Source of the DNA: an uncultured archaeon
Lineage (GTDB): Archaea > Nanobdellota > Nanobdellia > Pacearchaeales > GW2011-AR1
Length of the DNA stretch: 52,132 nt
NCBI GenBank assembly: GCA_937143345.1
Contig: CAKZRD010000004.1
Location: 1 to 52,132 of the forward strand
Reading direction: 5' to 3'
Both the position numbers and the translations under genes were made by a program. The notes below the pieces were generated by a model, which saw only the letters and a program-made list of their open reading frames with translations, ran no database searches and was not told the origin of the DNA. Below, in pieces: positions 1 to 8,558 of the stretch (position 1 is the stretch's first letter; each line of letters opens with the position of its first letter).

Positions 1-152
1 TTCCAATATTCTTTTTTACCTCTTGAAGGAGTTCCACCTGCTTTTAATTTTTCTGAAACCTCTTTAACTTTGACAACCTCCCAATCCTTCGGCAGTTCTC
101 CTAATTCTGTTTGTTTGTATTCTTCTGTTTGGAGTGTTTGTTGTGTTGTCAT
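1..152 (-). CDS. hsdS: Type I restriction-modification specificity subunit HsdS, N-terminal part (runs off window edge)
   Basis: Hand translation of minus strand from ATG at 152: MTTQQTLQTEEYKQTELGELPKDWEVVKVKEVSEKLKAGGTPSRGKKEYW, typical HsdS N-terminus (LPxxWEVVK...GGTPSR); ATGA overlap with hsdM stop. Confidence 0.85.
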   Translation of the reverse strand, partial: MTTQQTLQTEEYKQTELGELPKDWEVVKVKEVSEKLKAGGTPSRGKKEYW

Positions 153-1672
153 TCTATCTCAAACCCTAACTGCTCCAAGACTTCTTTTAATTTGGTGTCT
201 GCTTTTTGCTGTTCTTCTTTTGCTTCTTTGAGCAATACAACAGCTTCATCTAAAGGCAGAGTTGTATCTTCGCCGTTTGTTGAAACATAACGAGAAGGGC
301 TTAAATTGTAATCATTTTTTACAAGCTCTTCTTTTGTTACAATCTTGCTTATTCCTTTTTTCTCAGTAAAATTTAAGTAAATATCAGAAATCTGTTTTAT
401 TGCTGCATCTGGCAAGAAATTTTTAGGTCTGCCTTTTTCAAAGAGTTTAGAAGCATTAATCATTAAAACTTTATCCTTGTGTTTCTTATCTTTATTGATA
501 ACAAGGATTATTCCTGCTGAAGTTGTGTTATAAAAAAGATTTTCAGGCATTAAAAGAACAGCTTCAACTAAATCATTTTCAACAAATGCTTTTCTTATAT
601 CTCTCTCACGGCTTGAGCCTTCATTTCCAGATCCACGAGAAACTGCTCCAGTATCTAAAACAACTGCCATTCTTCCTTTATCTTTCAAAGAAGCGAACAT
701 ATGCTGAACCCAGCCCCAGTCAGCAGAGCTGTTTGGTGGGAAGCCATAAACAAACCTGTTGAAAGTGTCTGTTTCATAAGTAGATTGCTTGAAAATATTC
801 TGATTCCACATTGGATTTGCAACAACAATGTCAAACTTCATCAAGGAGCCGTCTTTATTTTTGAAAGCAGGCTTATTCATTGTATCGCCAAGGGCAATCT
901 CTGATTCCATCTTATGAATAAATGAGTTCATTCTTGCCATAGCATAAGTTCCATGCAAGACTTCCTGCCCGAAAAACTGCAAAGGCTTTATTTTTTCATC
1001 TTCCCCATATTTTTCTTTAAACTTTAAGAATATCTTAATGAGTAAACCGCCTGAGCCAAGGCAGGGATCGTAAACAAGTTCTCCTTCTTTTGGGTCAAGC
1101 ATATTTGCCATTAGAATTGCAACTTCTTTTGGTGTGTAGAATTCTCCTGCGCTTTGTCCTGAGCCTTCTGCGAATTTTCTGAGCAAATATTCATAAGCTC
1201 TTCCAAGAATGTCTGGCTCTGCATCTTTAAGTCCTATCTTATGTCTATTGAGAACATCAATTAAAGATTTCAATAGTTCATCACTGATTATTCTTTGTCC
1301 TGCGGCAGTTTCATTAAAATCTCTTATGTCTATTACTCCCTGAAGTTTTGGGTTTTCTCTTGCGATTGCTCTAACTGCATCAGTCAAGAATTCTCCAAGC
1401 CTTGTGCTTTGCTTGAAAACTTCCGACCAGCGAGAATTTTTAGGAATGTAAAACCATACAAGAGAATGATCTTCTTCAATTAATTCTTCAGCAGTTTTTT
1501 TATCTCCATACTCTTGTGCAAGTTTTTCAATCTCTTCATCAAAAACATCTGAAAGTCTTTTTAAGAATACTAAAGGTAAAATATAATCTTTGTATTTAGG
1601 AGCATCAACAGGACCCCTGATTTTACAAGCAGCTTCCCAAAGCCAGTTTTCTAAAGTTTTTATATCTAACAT
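149..1672 (-). CDS. hsdM: Type I restriction-modification N-6 DNA methyltransferase
   Basis: GEFYTPKEVAILMANMLDP, DPCLGSGGLLI, VVANPMWN (NPPY-like) motifs; strong SD AGGAGAT upstream. Confidence 0.95.
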   Translation of the reverse strand: MLDIKTLENWLWEAACKIRGPVDAPKYKDYILPLVFLKRLSDVFDEEIEKLAQEYGDKKTAEELIEEDHSLVWFYIPKNSRWSEVFKQSTRLGEFLTDAVRAIARENPKLQGVIDIRDFNETAAGQRIISDELLKSLIDVLNRHKIGLKDAEPDILGRAYEYLLRKFAEGSGQSAGEFYTPKEVAILMANMLDPKEGELVYDPCLGSGGLLIKIFLKFKEKYGEDEKIKPLQFFGQEVLHGTYAMARMNSFIHKMESEIALGDTMNKPAFKNKDGSLMKFDIVVANPMWNQNIFKQSTYETDTFNRFVYGFPPNSSADWGWVQHMFASLKDKGRMAVVLDTGAVSRGSGNEGSSRERDIRKAFVENDLVEAVLLMPENLFYNTTSAGIILVINKDKKHKDKVLMINASKLFEKGRPKNFLPDAAIKQISDIYLNFTEKKGISKIVTKEELVKNDYNLSPSRYVSTNGEDTTLPLDEAVVLLKEAKEEQQKADTKLKEVLEQLGFEIE

Positions 1673-1730
1673 TTTATTTATCTCCTTTCTTCTTTAATTC
1701 TTTCAGTTTTTATTTATATAAAAAGCTTTT

Positions 1731-2456
1731 TTATTTCACTTCATAAACAGCCCTAACTCTAGAAGAAATTTTTCTTTTTGAAGGAGAAATATTTGCTTTT
1801 ACAAAAGAAGAAACATCTTCGGAAGAATCTCCTCGCGCTTCGTAAAATCTCCAAGGAGAATATTCAAAACTCTCTTCTATTGAGATTAATCTTCCTAATT
1901 TTTTTCCTTGCCCAGAAACTAATGCCTCTGCTTTTGTTCTTGCATCATGGGAAGCAAGTTTTATCGCTTCTGCTTTTGTTTTCGTTTCAATTCCTTTACT
2001 CAACTCAAAATTTATCCAACCAATGTTAGCCCCAGCTTTCAAAGATTCATCGATAATTTTTCCTATTTCTTTGTTTGAAGAATCAATTTTTATCTCTAAA
2101 GAATGAACAACTTTCCAGCCGTTTGATTTTTTTCCATATCGCGTCCATTCTATATCTTCAAAAATATTAAAAGAATTTGTTTTTATCTCTTCTATTGCGA
2201 GTTTTTTTAAATTTTCAGACAAACTATCATAAATTTCAGAATTTTTTTGATTTGCTTCTTTAGAACTATTCGCAAGCGTTTCAATATTTAAATACAAGGC
2301 AATAATATCAGGTGTAACAGAAATTTCCGCTTCCCCAACAGAAGAAATTGTCGAGGAATTTTTTCCTTTTAATTGAAGAACAGCGAAAACAATTATTCCA
2401 ACTATAATAATAACACTTAAAGAAATTATCAAACTTATCTTGACACTCTTTTCCAT
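1731..2456 (-). CDS. SIMPL (DUF541) domain protein with N-terminal membrane anchor
   Basis: VGEAEISVTPDIIALYLNIETLANSSKEANQKNSEIYDSL and SHDARTKAEALVSGQGKKLGRLISIEE typical of DUF541. Confidence 0.85.
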   Translation of the reverse strand: MEKSVKISLIISLSVIIIVGIIVFAVLQLKGKNSSTISSVGEAEISVTPDIIALYLNIETLANSSKEANQKNSEIYDSLSENLKKLAIEEIKTNSFNIFEDIEWTRYGKKSNGWKVVHSLEIKIDSSNKEIGKIIDESLKAGANIGWINFELSKGIETKTKAEAIKLASHDARTKAEALVSGQGKKLGRLISIEESFEYSPWRFYEARGDSSEDVSSFVKANISPSKRKISSRVRAVYEVK

Positions 2457-2486
2457 TAATATTCAAATAAAAATTTCTTTAAAAAC

Positions 2487-3551
2487 TTATTGATTTTTAT
2501 ATTCCTCAACTTTGTCCTCAAAATAAACCAATTCAATTCCAGCCCTTTCAAACATTTCTTCGCTTTCTTTTGCTGCGTGATATTTTTTTTCACAAACAAC
2601 CCTCTTGATTCCCGAATTTATTATCATCATAGCACAAGTTCTACAAGGAGTCATTTTACAATAAAGAGTAGCACCTTCTATAGAAATTCCAAGTTTTGCT
2701 GCTTGGCAGATAGCATTTTGTTCTGCATGAATAGTTCTTACACAATGTGTTGTAACCTTTCCGTCTTCGTGAATAATTTTTTTAAACAAATGTCCAACTT
2801 CGTCGCAATGTGGAAAACCTTTCGGAGAACCAACATAACCAGCAACTAAAAGATGATTGTTTTTTGCTATAACACAACCGCTTCTTCCCCTATCACATGT
2901 AGCTCTTTTTGCAATCGTCTTACAAACTTCCATAAAATATTCATCCCACGAAGGTCTTTTATAGTTAGTAATTCCCTCTCCACGATTAATCGATTCTTCT
3001 TTTGTCGTTTCTTTTAATAAGATATATTCTACTTTTGTTTTTAATGTCTCAATAGAAGAATCATTTAAAATTAAATAATCCGAATTCTCAAGACAAAGTT
3101 TAACCTGTTGTCCTTCCTCTTTTTCTCCTATTCCAAAATCTCTTTCTTCCATCTTTTTAAATTCTTCAAGTGTTTTCGGGTCACTCTCTCTTTTTCTCGC
3201 CAAAATTCTTTCAAATCTTTTTTCTACAGGAGCATCAACACCGATAATAATCCCATTTTGTTTTTTAATTTCTTGAATTTCTCCCAAATTTCTTATTCCG
3301 TCGATAACAATATCTTTTTTTTCTCTTGCTTCTTTTAAGCATCTTTTAACTAATTCGCCTTTTCCAAATTTTTCTCTTATCTTGTTTCCTATATCTTGCA
3401 AATCTTTAATAGTATAATTGTTAATTCCCATTTCTATCGCTTCTTTTCTAACCTCGTCCGAAGTAGAAAGATAAAAAAAACCTTTTTCTCTTAAAATTTC
3501 CGCCACAATTCCTTTTCCAGCTCCTTTTGTTCCAGTTATTCCGATTATCAT
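2487..3551 (-). CDS. P-loop (dephospho-CoA-kinase-like) domain fused to dCMP deaminase
   Basis: N-term MIIGITGTKGAGKG Walker A; C-term HAEQNAICQAA...TPCRTCAMMIINSGIKRVV Zn-deaminase signature; start placed at 3551 (ATGA overlap with nrdG) rather than 3575. Confidence 0.88.
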   Translation of the reverse strand: MIIGITGTKGAGKGIVAEILREKGFFYLSTSDEVRKEAIEMGINNYTIKDLQDIGNKIREKFGKGELVKRCLKEAREKKDIVIDGIRNLGEIQEIKKQNGIIIGVDAPVEKRFERILARKRESDPKTLEEFKKMEERDFGIGEKEEGQQVKLCLENSDYLILNDSSIETLKTKVEYILLKETTKEESINRGEGITNYKRPSWDEYFMEVCKTIAKRATCDRGRSGCVIAKNNHLLVAGYVGSPKGFPHCDEVGHLFKKIIHEDGKVTTHCVRTIHAEQNAICQAAKLGISIEGATLYCKMTPCRTCAMMIINSGIKRVVCEKKYHAAKESEEMFERAGIELVYFEDKVEEYKNQ

Positions 3552-4255
3552 ACTCTTATTAAAATTTCCTCGCAAAGATTTTCTTTTTCTAATTCTTTCC
3601 TTATATTCTTTAAATAATTTTCTTCTGTGTTTTTTTCTTCTTTAAATTTTTTATCGATATATTTTCCTTCGTTTCTAAAACCTTGCAAACAAAATCTTTT
3701 TATTTTTTTTCCTACAACAGAGTTAATCCATTTGATTTCCTCAATAACGCTTTTCTCTTCGTGAAATTTTTTTAAAATTGTTGTTCTAAATTCATAATCA
3801 TTTAAAGAAGAAATAATCTTCATACTTTCTTCAATTTTATTTAAATCTGCATTAACATTTGTTATTTTTCTATAATCTTCTTTCTTTCCTTTAACATCCA
3901 TTGAAACATAATCAACAAGAGAATTATTAATGAAAAATTTTAGTTTTTCAGGAAAACTTCCATTTGTATCAATTTTTATTTTATAACCAAAAGATTTTAT
4001 TTTTTTTAAAAAATTTTCTTCTAAACTAACTAACGGTTCTCCGCCAGTTATACAAACACCTTCCAATTGACCCTTTCTCTTTTCTAAAAAATTAAATATT
4101 TCATTTAAATCGATGTCAGGAGTTTTTTCTTCTAAGACAAGTTCCGGATTATAACAAAAACTACAACGAAAATTACAGCCGAATAAAAAAATAGTACAAG
4201 CTATTTGTCCCGGATAATCAACCAAAGTTGTTCTCTGTAGATATTTTATTTTCAT
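3548..4255 (-). CDS. nrdG: Anaerobic ribonucleoside-triphosphate reductase activating protein (radical SAM)
   Basis: FGCNFRCSFCYNPEL (CxxxCxxC), GGEPL; adjacent to nrdD. Confidence 0.93.
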   Translation of the reverse strand: MKIKYLQRTTLVDYPGQIACTIFLFGCNFRCSFCYNPELVLEEKTPDIDLNEIFNFLEKRKGQLEGVCITGGEPLVSLEENFLKKIKSFGYKIKIDTNGSFPEKLKFFINNSLVDYVSMDVKGKKEDYRKITNVNADLNKIEESMKIISSLNDYEFRTTILKKFHEEKSVIEEIKWINSVVGKKIKRFCLQGFRNEGKYIDKKFKEEKNTEENYLKNIRKELEKENLCEEILIRV

Positions 4256-4374
4256 TCTATTTTGAATTTTGATCTATCAAAAAATTCGGCTCTTTTTCCT
4301 TCATTCCATTGCTCTACTGGGCGAATGTAGCCGCAAATTCTTGAATAGACCTCACATTTTGTCCTCTTTTTCAT
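4252..4374 (-). CDS. nrdD: Glycyl-radical C-terminal domain of anaerobic RNR, encoded as a separate 40-aa ORF
   Basis: Hand translation MKKRTKCEVYSRICGYIRPVEQWNEGKRAEFFDRSKFKIE; matches the NrdD C-terminus pattern (CEVYSRxxGYxRPVxxWNxGKxxEF). ATGA overlaps with both the upstream nrdD ORF and downstream nrdG; not in the supplied ORF track. Confidence 0.85.
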   Translation of the reverse strand: MKKRTKCEVYSRICGYIRPVEQWNEGKRAEFFDRSKFKIE

Positions 4375-6419
4375 TTTACCTCCTCATTTAATTCGAAAGG
4401 TTCACCTTCGTGATAATCATTTTCCAAGTCACATTTAGGGCAATATTCGTGTTCTCCTTCCAAATAACCATGTATTGGGCAGATAGAAAAACTAGGTGTT
4501 AAAGTAAAATACGGAAGCTTGTAATTTTGGCAAACTTTTTTAACAATATTTCTCGCGGCTTCCCAAGAAATTTTTTCTCCTAAAAAAGCATGAAAAACAG
4601 TTCCGCCAGTGTATTTTGTCTGAAGTTCGTCTTGTAAATCAAGTGCTTCAAACAAATCATCCGTGTAATTAACAGGTAAATGTGTTGAGTTTGTATAGTA
4701 AGGATGCGCATTTTTTTCGCGAATATCTTTTTCATTGGCAACAATTATTTTTCCTCCAAATCTTTTTTTATCTAATCTTGCAAACCTATAAGTTGTTCCT
4801 TCACCAGGTGTCGCTTCTAAATTATAGATATTTCCAGTTTCTTTTTGATATTCTTCTAATTTTAATCTCATAAAATCTAAAACTTTTAAAGCAAATTTTC
4901 TTCCTTTTTCTGTTGCAATGTTTTCTCCAGGCATAAAATTAATTATCGCCTCATTAATTCCAAGCAAACCTATTGTAGAAAAATGATTTTTCCAATATTG
5001 ACCAAAACGCTGTTTAACTTGTCTTAAATAAAACTTGCAATAAGGATAAAGCCCTTGCTCTGTTAGTTTTTCTATAGTTTTTCTTTTTATCTCTAAACTT
5101 TCCTTTGCCAATTCCATTAATTCTTTAACTCTTTTTAGGAAATCTTCTTCATTCGAAGATAAAAAACCTATTCTTGCCATATTTATTGTAACTACGCCGA
5201 TGCTTCCGGTTTGTGGATTAGCTCCAAATAAACCCCCACCCCTCTTTCTTAATTCTGTTTGATCTAACCTTAATCTACAACACATACTTCTCGCATCTTC
5301 TGGATTCATATCTGAGTTTATAAAATTAGAAAAATAAGGAATTCCATATTTCGCAGTCATTTCCCATATAGGTTTATATTCTTCATTTTCCCAATCAAAA
5401 TCTTTTGTGATGTTGTATGTTGGAATAGGAAAAGTAAAAACTCTACCAGCAGCATCTCCTTCAAGCATAGTTTCTGCAAAAGCCTTGTTTATCATTTTCA
5501 TTTCTTTTTCAAAATCCTTATAACATTCTTTTTTTGGAATTCCTCCGATAATTACTGGTTCGTCTTTTATGTAGTTAGGAACTTTTAAATCAAGAGTTAT
5601 ATTTGTAAAAGGTGTTTGAAAACCAACTCTCGTCGGCACAGCTAAATTAAAAATAAATTCTTGCATAATTTGTTTAATACCCTTATAGTCTAAATTATCA
5701 TATCTTGCGAAAGGTGCTAAAAGAGTGTCAAAATTTGAAAATGCTTGTGCACCAGCAGTTTCTCCTTGTAATGTGTAAAAGAAGTTAACAATTTGTCCGA
5801 GAGCTGTTCTTAAATGTTTTGCAGGAGCAGATTGAACTTTTCCCTTAACTCCTTTAAAACCAACACTCAGCAAATCTTTCAAATCCCATCCGACGCAATA
5901 AGCCCCAAGAGTTCCTAAATCATGTATGTGAAAATCCCCATCTTCATGAGCTTTTCTTATACTTTCAGGATAAATTCTCCTCAACCAATAATTTTGAATT
6001 ATTTTCGTTGCGATGTAATTGTTTAAACCTTGTAATGAATAACCCATATTTGAATTTTCTTTAACCATCCAATCATTCATTCCGATGTAATCTTCAACAG
6101 CTTCAATTGTGTCAAAAAGCCCTTTAACATAACGAAGTTCTTCTCTAGATTTTCTATACAAAATGTATGCTTTTGCTGTTTGATCATGTCCCCTTTTAAT
6201 TAAAGTTTCTTCGACAATATTTTGGATATCTTCAACACCAGGAATTCCGTTTTCTCCGAATCTTTCATTAACTTTTTTTACAACTTCTTCTGAAATTTCC
6301 CTTGTTTTTTCTTTATTTTCTCCACCAACAGCACGGACAGCTGCCCAAACAGCATTGAAAATTTTATCTGGATTAAATAAAACAACACTTCCATCTCTTT
6401 TTCTTATTTTTGTTACCAT
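4371..6419 (-). CDS. nrdD: Anaerobic (class III) ribonucleoside-triphosphate reductase, large part: ATP-cone + catalytic barrel + Zn-binding Cys, lacking the glycyl-radical loop
   Basis: N-term ATP-cone (KIRKRDGSVVLFNPDKI), HIHDLG, FTNITLD, CPIHGYLEGEHEYCPKC. Confidence 0.95.
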   Translation of the reverse strand: MVTKIRKRDGSVVLFNPDKIFNAVWAAVRAVGGENKEKTREISEEVVKKVNERFGENGIPGVEDIQNIVEETLIKRGHDQTAKAYILYRKSREELRYVKGLFDTIEAVEDYIGMNDWMVKENSNMGYSLQGLNNYIATKIIQNYWLRRIYPESIRKAHEDGDFHIHDLGTLGAYCVGWDLKDLLSVGFKGVKGKVQSAPAKHLRTALGQIVNFFYTLQGETAGAQAFSNFDTLLAPFARYDNLDYKGIKQIMQEFIFNLAVPTRVGFQTPFTNITLDLKVPNYIKDEPVIIGGIPKKECYKDFEKEMKMINKAFAETMLEGDAAGRVFTFPIPTYNITKDFDWENEEYKPIWEMTAKYGIPYFSNFINSDMNPEDARSMCCRLRLDQTELRKRGGGLFGANPQTGSIGVVTINMARIGFLSSNEEDFLKRVKELMELAKESLEIKRKTIEKLTEQGLYPYCKFYLRQVKQRFGQYWKNHFSTIGLLGINEAIINFMPGENIATEKGRKFALKVLDFMRLKLEEYQKETGNIYNLEATPGEGTTYRFARLDKKRFGGKIIVANEKDIREKNAHPYYTNSTHLPVNYTDDLFEALDLQDELQTKYTGGTVFHAFLGEKISWEAARNIVKKVCQNYKLPYFTLTPSFSICPIHGYLEGEHEYCPKCDLENDYHEGEPFELNEEVK

Positions 6420-6420
6420 C

Positions 6421-6834
6421 TTATTGAACTATTTTTTCTAAGTTATTTAGTATTCCAGAATATCTTTTCTCTTCTTCTGTTAAAAAAGTTCTTCCTAACC
6501 ATTTAAAGATATAATCAACTATAGAGTTTGCTTTAGGGATTTCTTCATTGCCAGTATATCCGCTAGGTTCAAAGTAGGTATTTGAAAATTTTCTTACTAG
6601 CTCTTTAAGTGGAACACCATATTGCAAACAAAGAGAGATAGCGATTCCGAAAGAGTCCATTACACCCCCAAGAGTACTTCCTTCTTTTGCCATAGTTATA
6701 AAAATTTCTCCAGGTTTTCCATCTTCATAAAGACCAACATTTAGATAACCTTCATACCCACCGATAGAAAATTTATGGATTAGCGAATTTCTTGTTGTAG
6801 GCAATCTTCTTCTGTAAACCTCTTCCTCATCCAT
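6421..6834 (-). CDS. Stand-alone TSCPD domain, homologous to C-terminus of class II (B12-dependent) ribonucleotide reductase NrdJ
   Basis: RRRLPTTRNSLIHKFSIGGYEGYLNVGLYEDGKPGEIFITMAKEGSTLGGVMDSFGIAISLCLQYGVPLKELVRKFSNTYFEPSGYT...SIVDYIFKWLG. Confidence 0.85.
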   Translation of the reverse strand: MDEEEVYRRRLPTTRNSLIHKFSIGGYEGYLNVGLYEDGKPGEIFITMAKEGSTLGGVMDSFGIAISLCLQYGVPLKELVRKFSNTYFEPSGYTGNEEIPKANSIVDYIFKWLGRTFLTEEEKRYSGILNNLEKIVQ

Positions 6835-7282
6835 TTTTTAATCTGATTAAATTTTTTAATTCTTCTTTAAAATCTTCAATATCGGCGAATTCTCTATAAA
6901 CAGAAGCAAATCTTATATATGAAATTTTGTCTAATTTTTTTAGTTTTTTCATCACAATTTCTCCTATTTTTTTTGATTCTATTTCTTTACCCTTAGAGAT
7001 TTTATAAACTTCAGATTCTATTTCAGAAACAATTTTTTCTACTTGTTCAGAACTTATTTGCCTTTTTTCAATCGCTTTTTCTATTCCTTTTTTTACTTTT
7101 CCAATATCAAAATCCTGTCTAGAACCATCTTTTTTTATAACTTTTAATTCGACTTCTATTCTCTCGTATGTTGTGAACCTTTTTTTACATTTAAGACACT
7201 CCCGTCTTCTTCTTGTTATATTTTTTATGTCTCTTTTATCAACAACTCTTGTTTCTTCATGTTGGCAAAAAGGGCATTTCAT
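6827..7282 (-). CDS. nrdR: Transcriptional repressor NrdR (Zn ribbon + ATP-cone)
   Basis: MKCPFCQHEETRVVDKRD...RRRRECLKCKKRFTTYERIE. Confidence 0.96.
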   Translation of the reverse strand: MKCPFCQHEETRVVDKRDIKNITRRRRECLKCKKRFTTYERIEVELKVIKKDGSRQDFDIGKVKKGIEKAIEKRQISSEQVEKIVSEIESEVYKISKGKEIESKKIGEIVMKKLKKLDKISYIRFASVYREFADIEDFKEELKNLIRLKNG

Positions 7283-7294
7283 TTTTTTTAATAA

Positions 7295-7310
7295 CTACAA
7301 TATGTTATGT
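7295..7310. promoter_or_regulatory. Candidate NrdR box 1 (CTACAATATGTTATGT)
   Basis: 12/16 match to NrdR-box consensus ACACWATATATWGTGT as recalled; exactly 32 bp upstream (lower coordinate) of box 2. Confidence 0.65.
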
Positions 7311-7326
7311 TTATTTATCTTTTTAC

Positions 7327-7342
7327 ACACAATATATTGCGT
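7327..7342. promoter_or_regulatory. Candidate NrdR box 2 (ACACAATATATTGCGT)
   Basis: 15/16 match to the NrdR-box consensus; overlaps a TATA-like element for nrdR. Confidence 0.8.
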
Positions 7343-7442
7343 TTTGAAAAACTTCTTTATAAATCTTTGTTACTACTCTTTTTTAAAATTTAAATTTTTC
7401 ACTAATAAAAAACATTTTAAAAGACATTTTCTTTTATTTTTT

Positions 7443-8558
7443 ATGAATAAAAAAGAAATTTTAGCATATAATTTTGACGCTTCTCAAAAAGAAGGTAAAT
7501 TGAATAAAGTTTATTTGCCACAAACAATAGAAGAAGTTAAGAAAATTGTAAAAAAAGAAAAAAATTTAACTTTACGTGGCGGGGGAACAGGTTTAGTAGG
7601 TGGCAGTGTTCCGCAAGGGGATTCTATTCTGGATTTATCAAAACTAAACAAAATATTGGAATTAAACAAAGAAAAGAAAACAATTTTAGTTGAAGTAGGA
7701 GTTATTTTAGATGAATTACAAAAGTATTTAGATAAATATAGTTTAGAGTTCCCTTTAAATCCTTCTTCCCATTCAATTTGTACTATTGGTGGAATGATAG
7801 CAACAAATGCCGTCGGAACAAGAGCAATAAAATATGGTAAAACCGGAGATTGGGTAAGATGGATTGAAGTAGTTAATTTTAAAGGAGAGTTAATAAGAAT
7901 TCCAAAAACGGATTTAAAAGATTATGTTGGGATGGAAGGAATAACAGGAGTTATAGTAAGGGCGTGCCTTCAATTAATAGAGGGAAAAAAAAGATATGTC
8001 GAGATCTTTTATTTTGATAAATATGAAGATATTATTCAAAAAGTTAAGGAACTAAAGCAAAGGAGTAATATTTCAGCTATAGAGTTTTTTGATAAAAAAA
8101 TTTCTAATTTTTTAGGATTAGGAAAAGTTTATTCTTTAATAGTAGAGTTTGAAGAAGAAGCAAAAGACAAAGAAAAATTAAAGAAAAGCGAGGAAATTTA
8201 TTATGTAAGAGATTCTCTTTTTCCGAAACTAGCGTCCGAAGGATATTATTTAATTGAAGATCCGAAAATAATGCTTGAAAAATCTTTATTTTTAGTCGAA
8301 TGGCTAGAAAAAAAAGAAATTCCATTCTATGCTCATATTTCGGTTGGAATTTTTCATCCTTGTTTTTCTAAAGAAAAAGAACATTTAATTAGCGATATGA
8401 TGTCTCTTGTTAAAAAGAACTTCGGGCAAATAACCGGAGAACACGGAATCGGTTTATTAAAAAAATCTTTTTTAGATCCAAATGATAAAAAACTTTTTGA
8501 GTCGATAAAAAAACGCCTTGACCCATTAAATAAATTCAATAAAAATAAAATAGTATGA
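7443..8558 (+). CDS. FAD-binding oxidase, GlcD/D-lactate dehydrogenase family
   Basis: LRGGGTGLVGGSVPQG, NPSSHSICTIGGMIATNAVG, GEHGIGLLK; start set at ATG 7443, since the ORF-track start at 7173 runs antisense through nrdR. Confidence 0.88.
   Translation: MNKKEILAYNFDASQKEGKLNKVYLPQTIEEVKKIVKKEKNLTLRGGGTGLVGGSVPQGDSILDLSKLNKILELNKEKKTILVEVGVILDELQKYLDKYSLEFPLNPSSHSICTIGGMIATNAVGTRAIKYGKTGDWVRWIEVVNFKGELIRIPKTDLKDYVGMEGITGVIVRACLQLIEGKKRYVEIFYFDKYEDIIQKVKELKQRSNISAIEFFDKKISNFLGLGKVYSLIVEFEEEAKDKEKLKKSEEIYYVRDSLFPKLASEGYYLIEDPKIMLEKSLFLVEWLEKKEIPFYAHISVGIFHPCFSKEKEHLISDMMSLVKKNFGQITGEHGIGLLKKSFLDPNDKKLFESIKKRLDPLNKFNKNKIV

Noticed and set aside
523-904. Plus-strand ORFs 523-762 and 701-904
   Set aside because: Antisense to a clear hsdM gene, with no recognisable protein features.
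2490-3338. Plus-strand ORFs 2490-2849 and 3108-3338
   Set aside because: Phe/Leu-rich antisense frames of the kinase-dCMP deaminase gene, an AT-rich composition artefact.
7173-7442. N-terminal extension of the 7173-8558 ORF
   Set aside because: Runs antisense through nrdR and its promoter; homology to FAD oxidases starts at the ATG at 7443.
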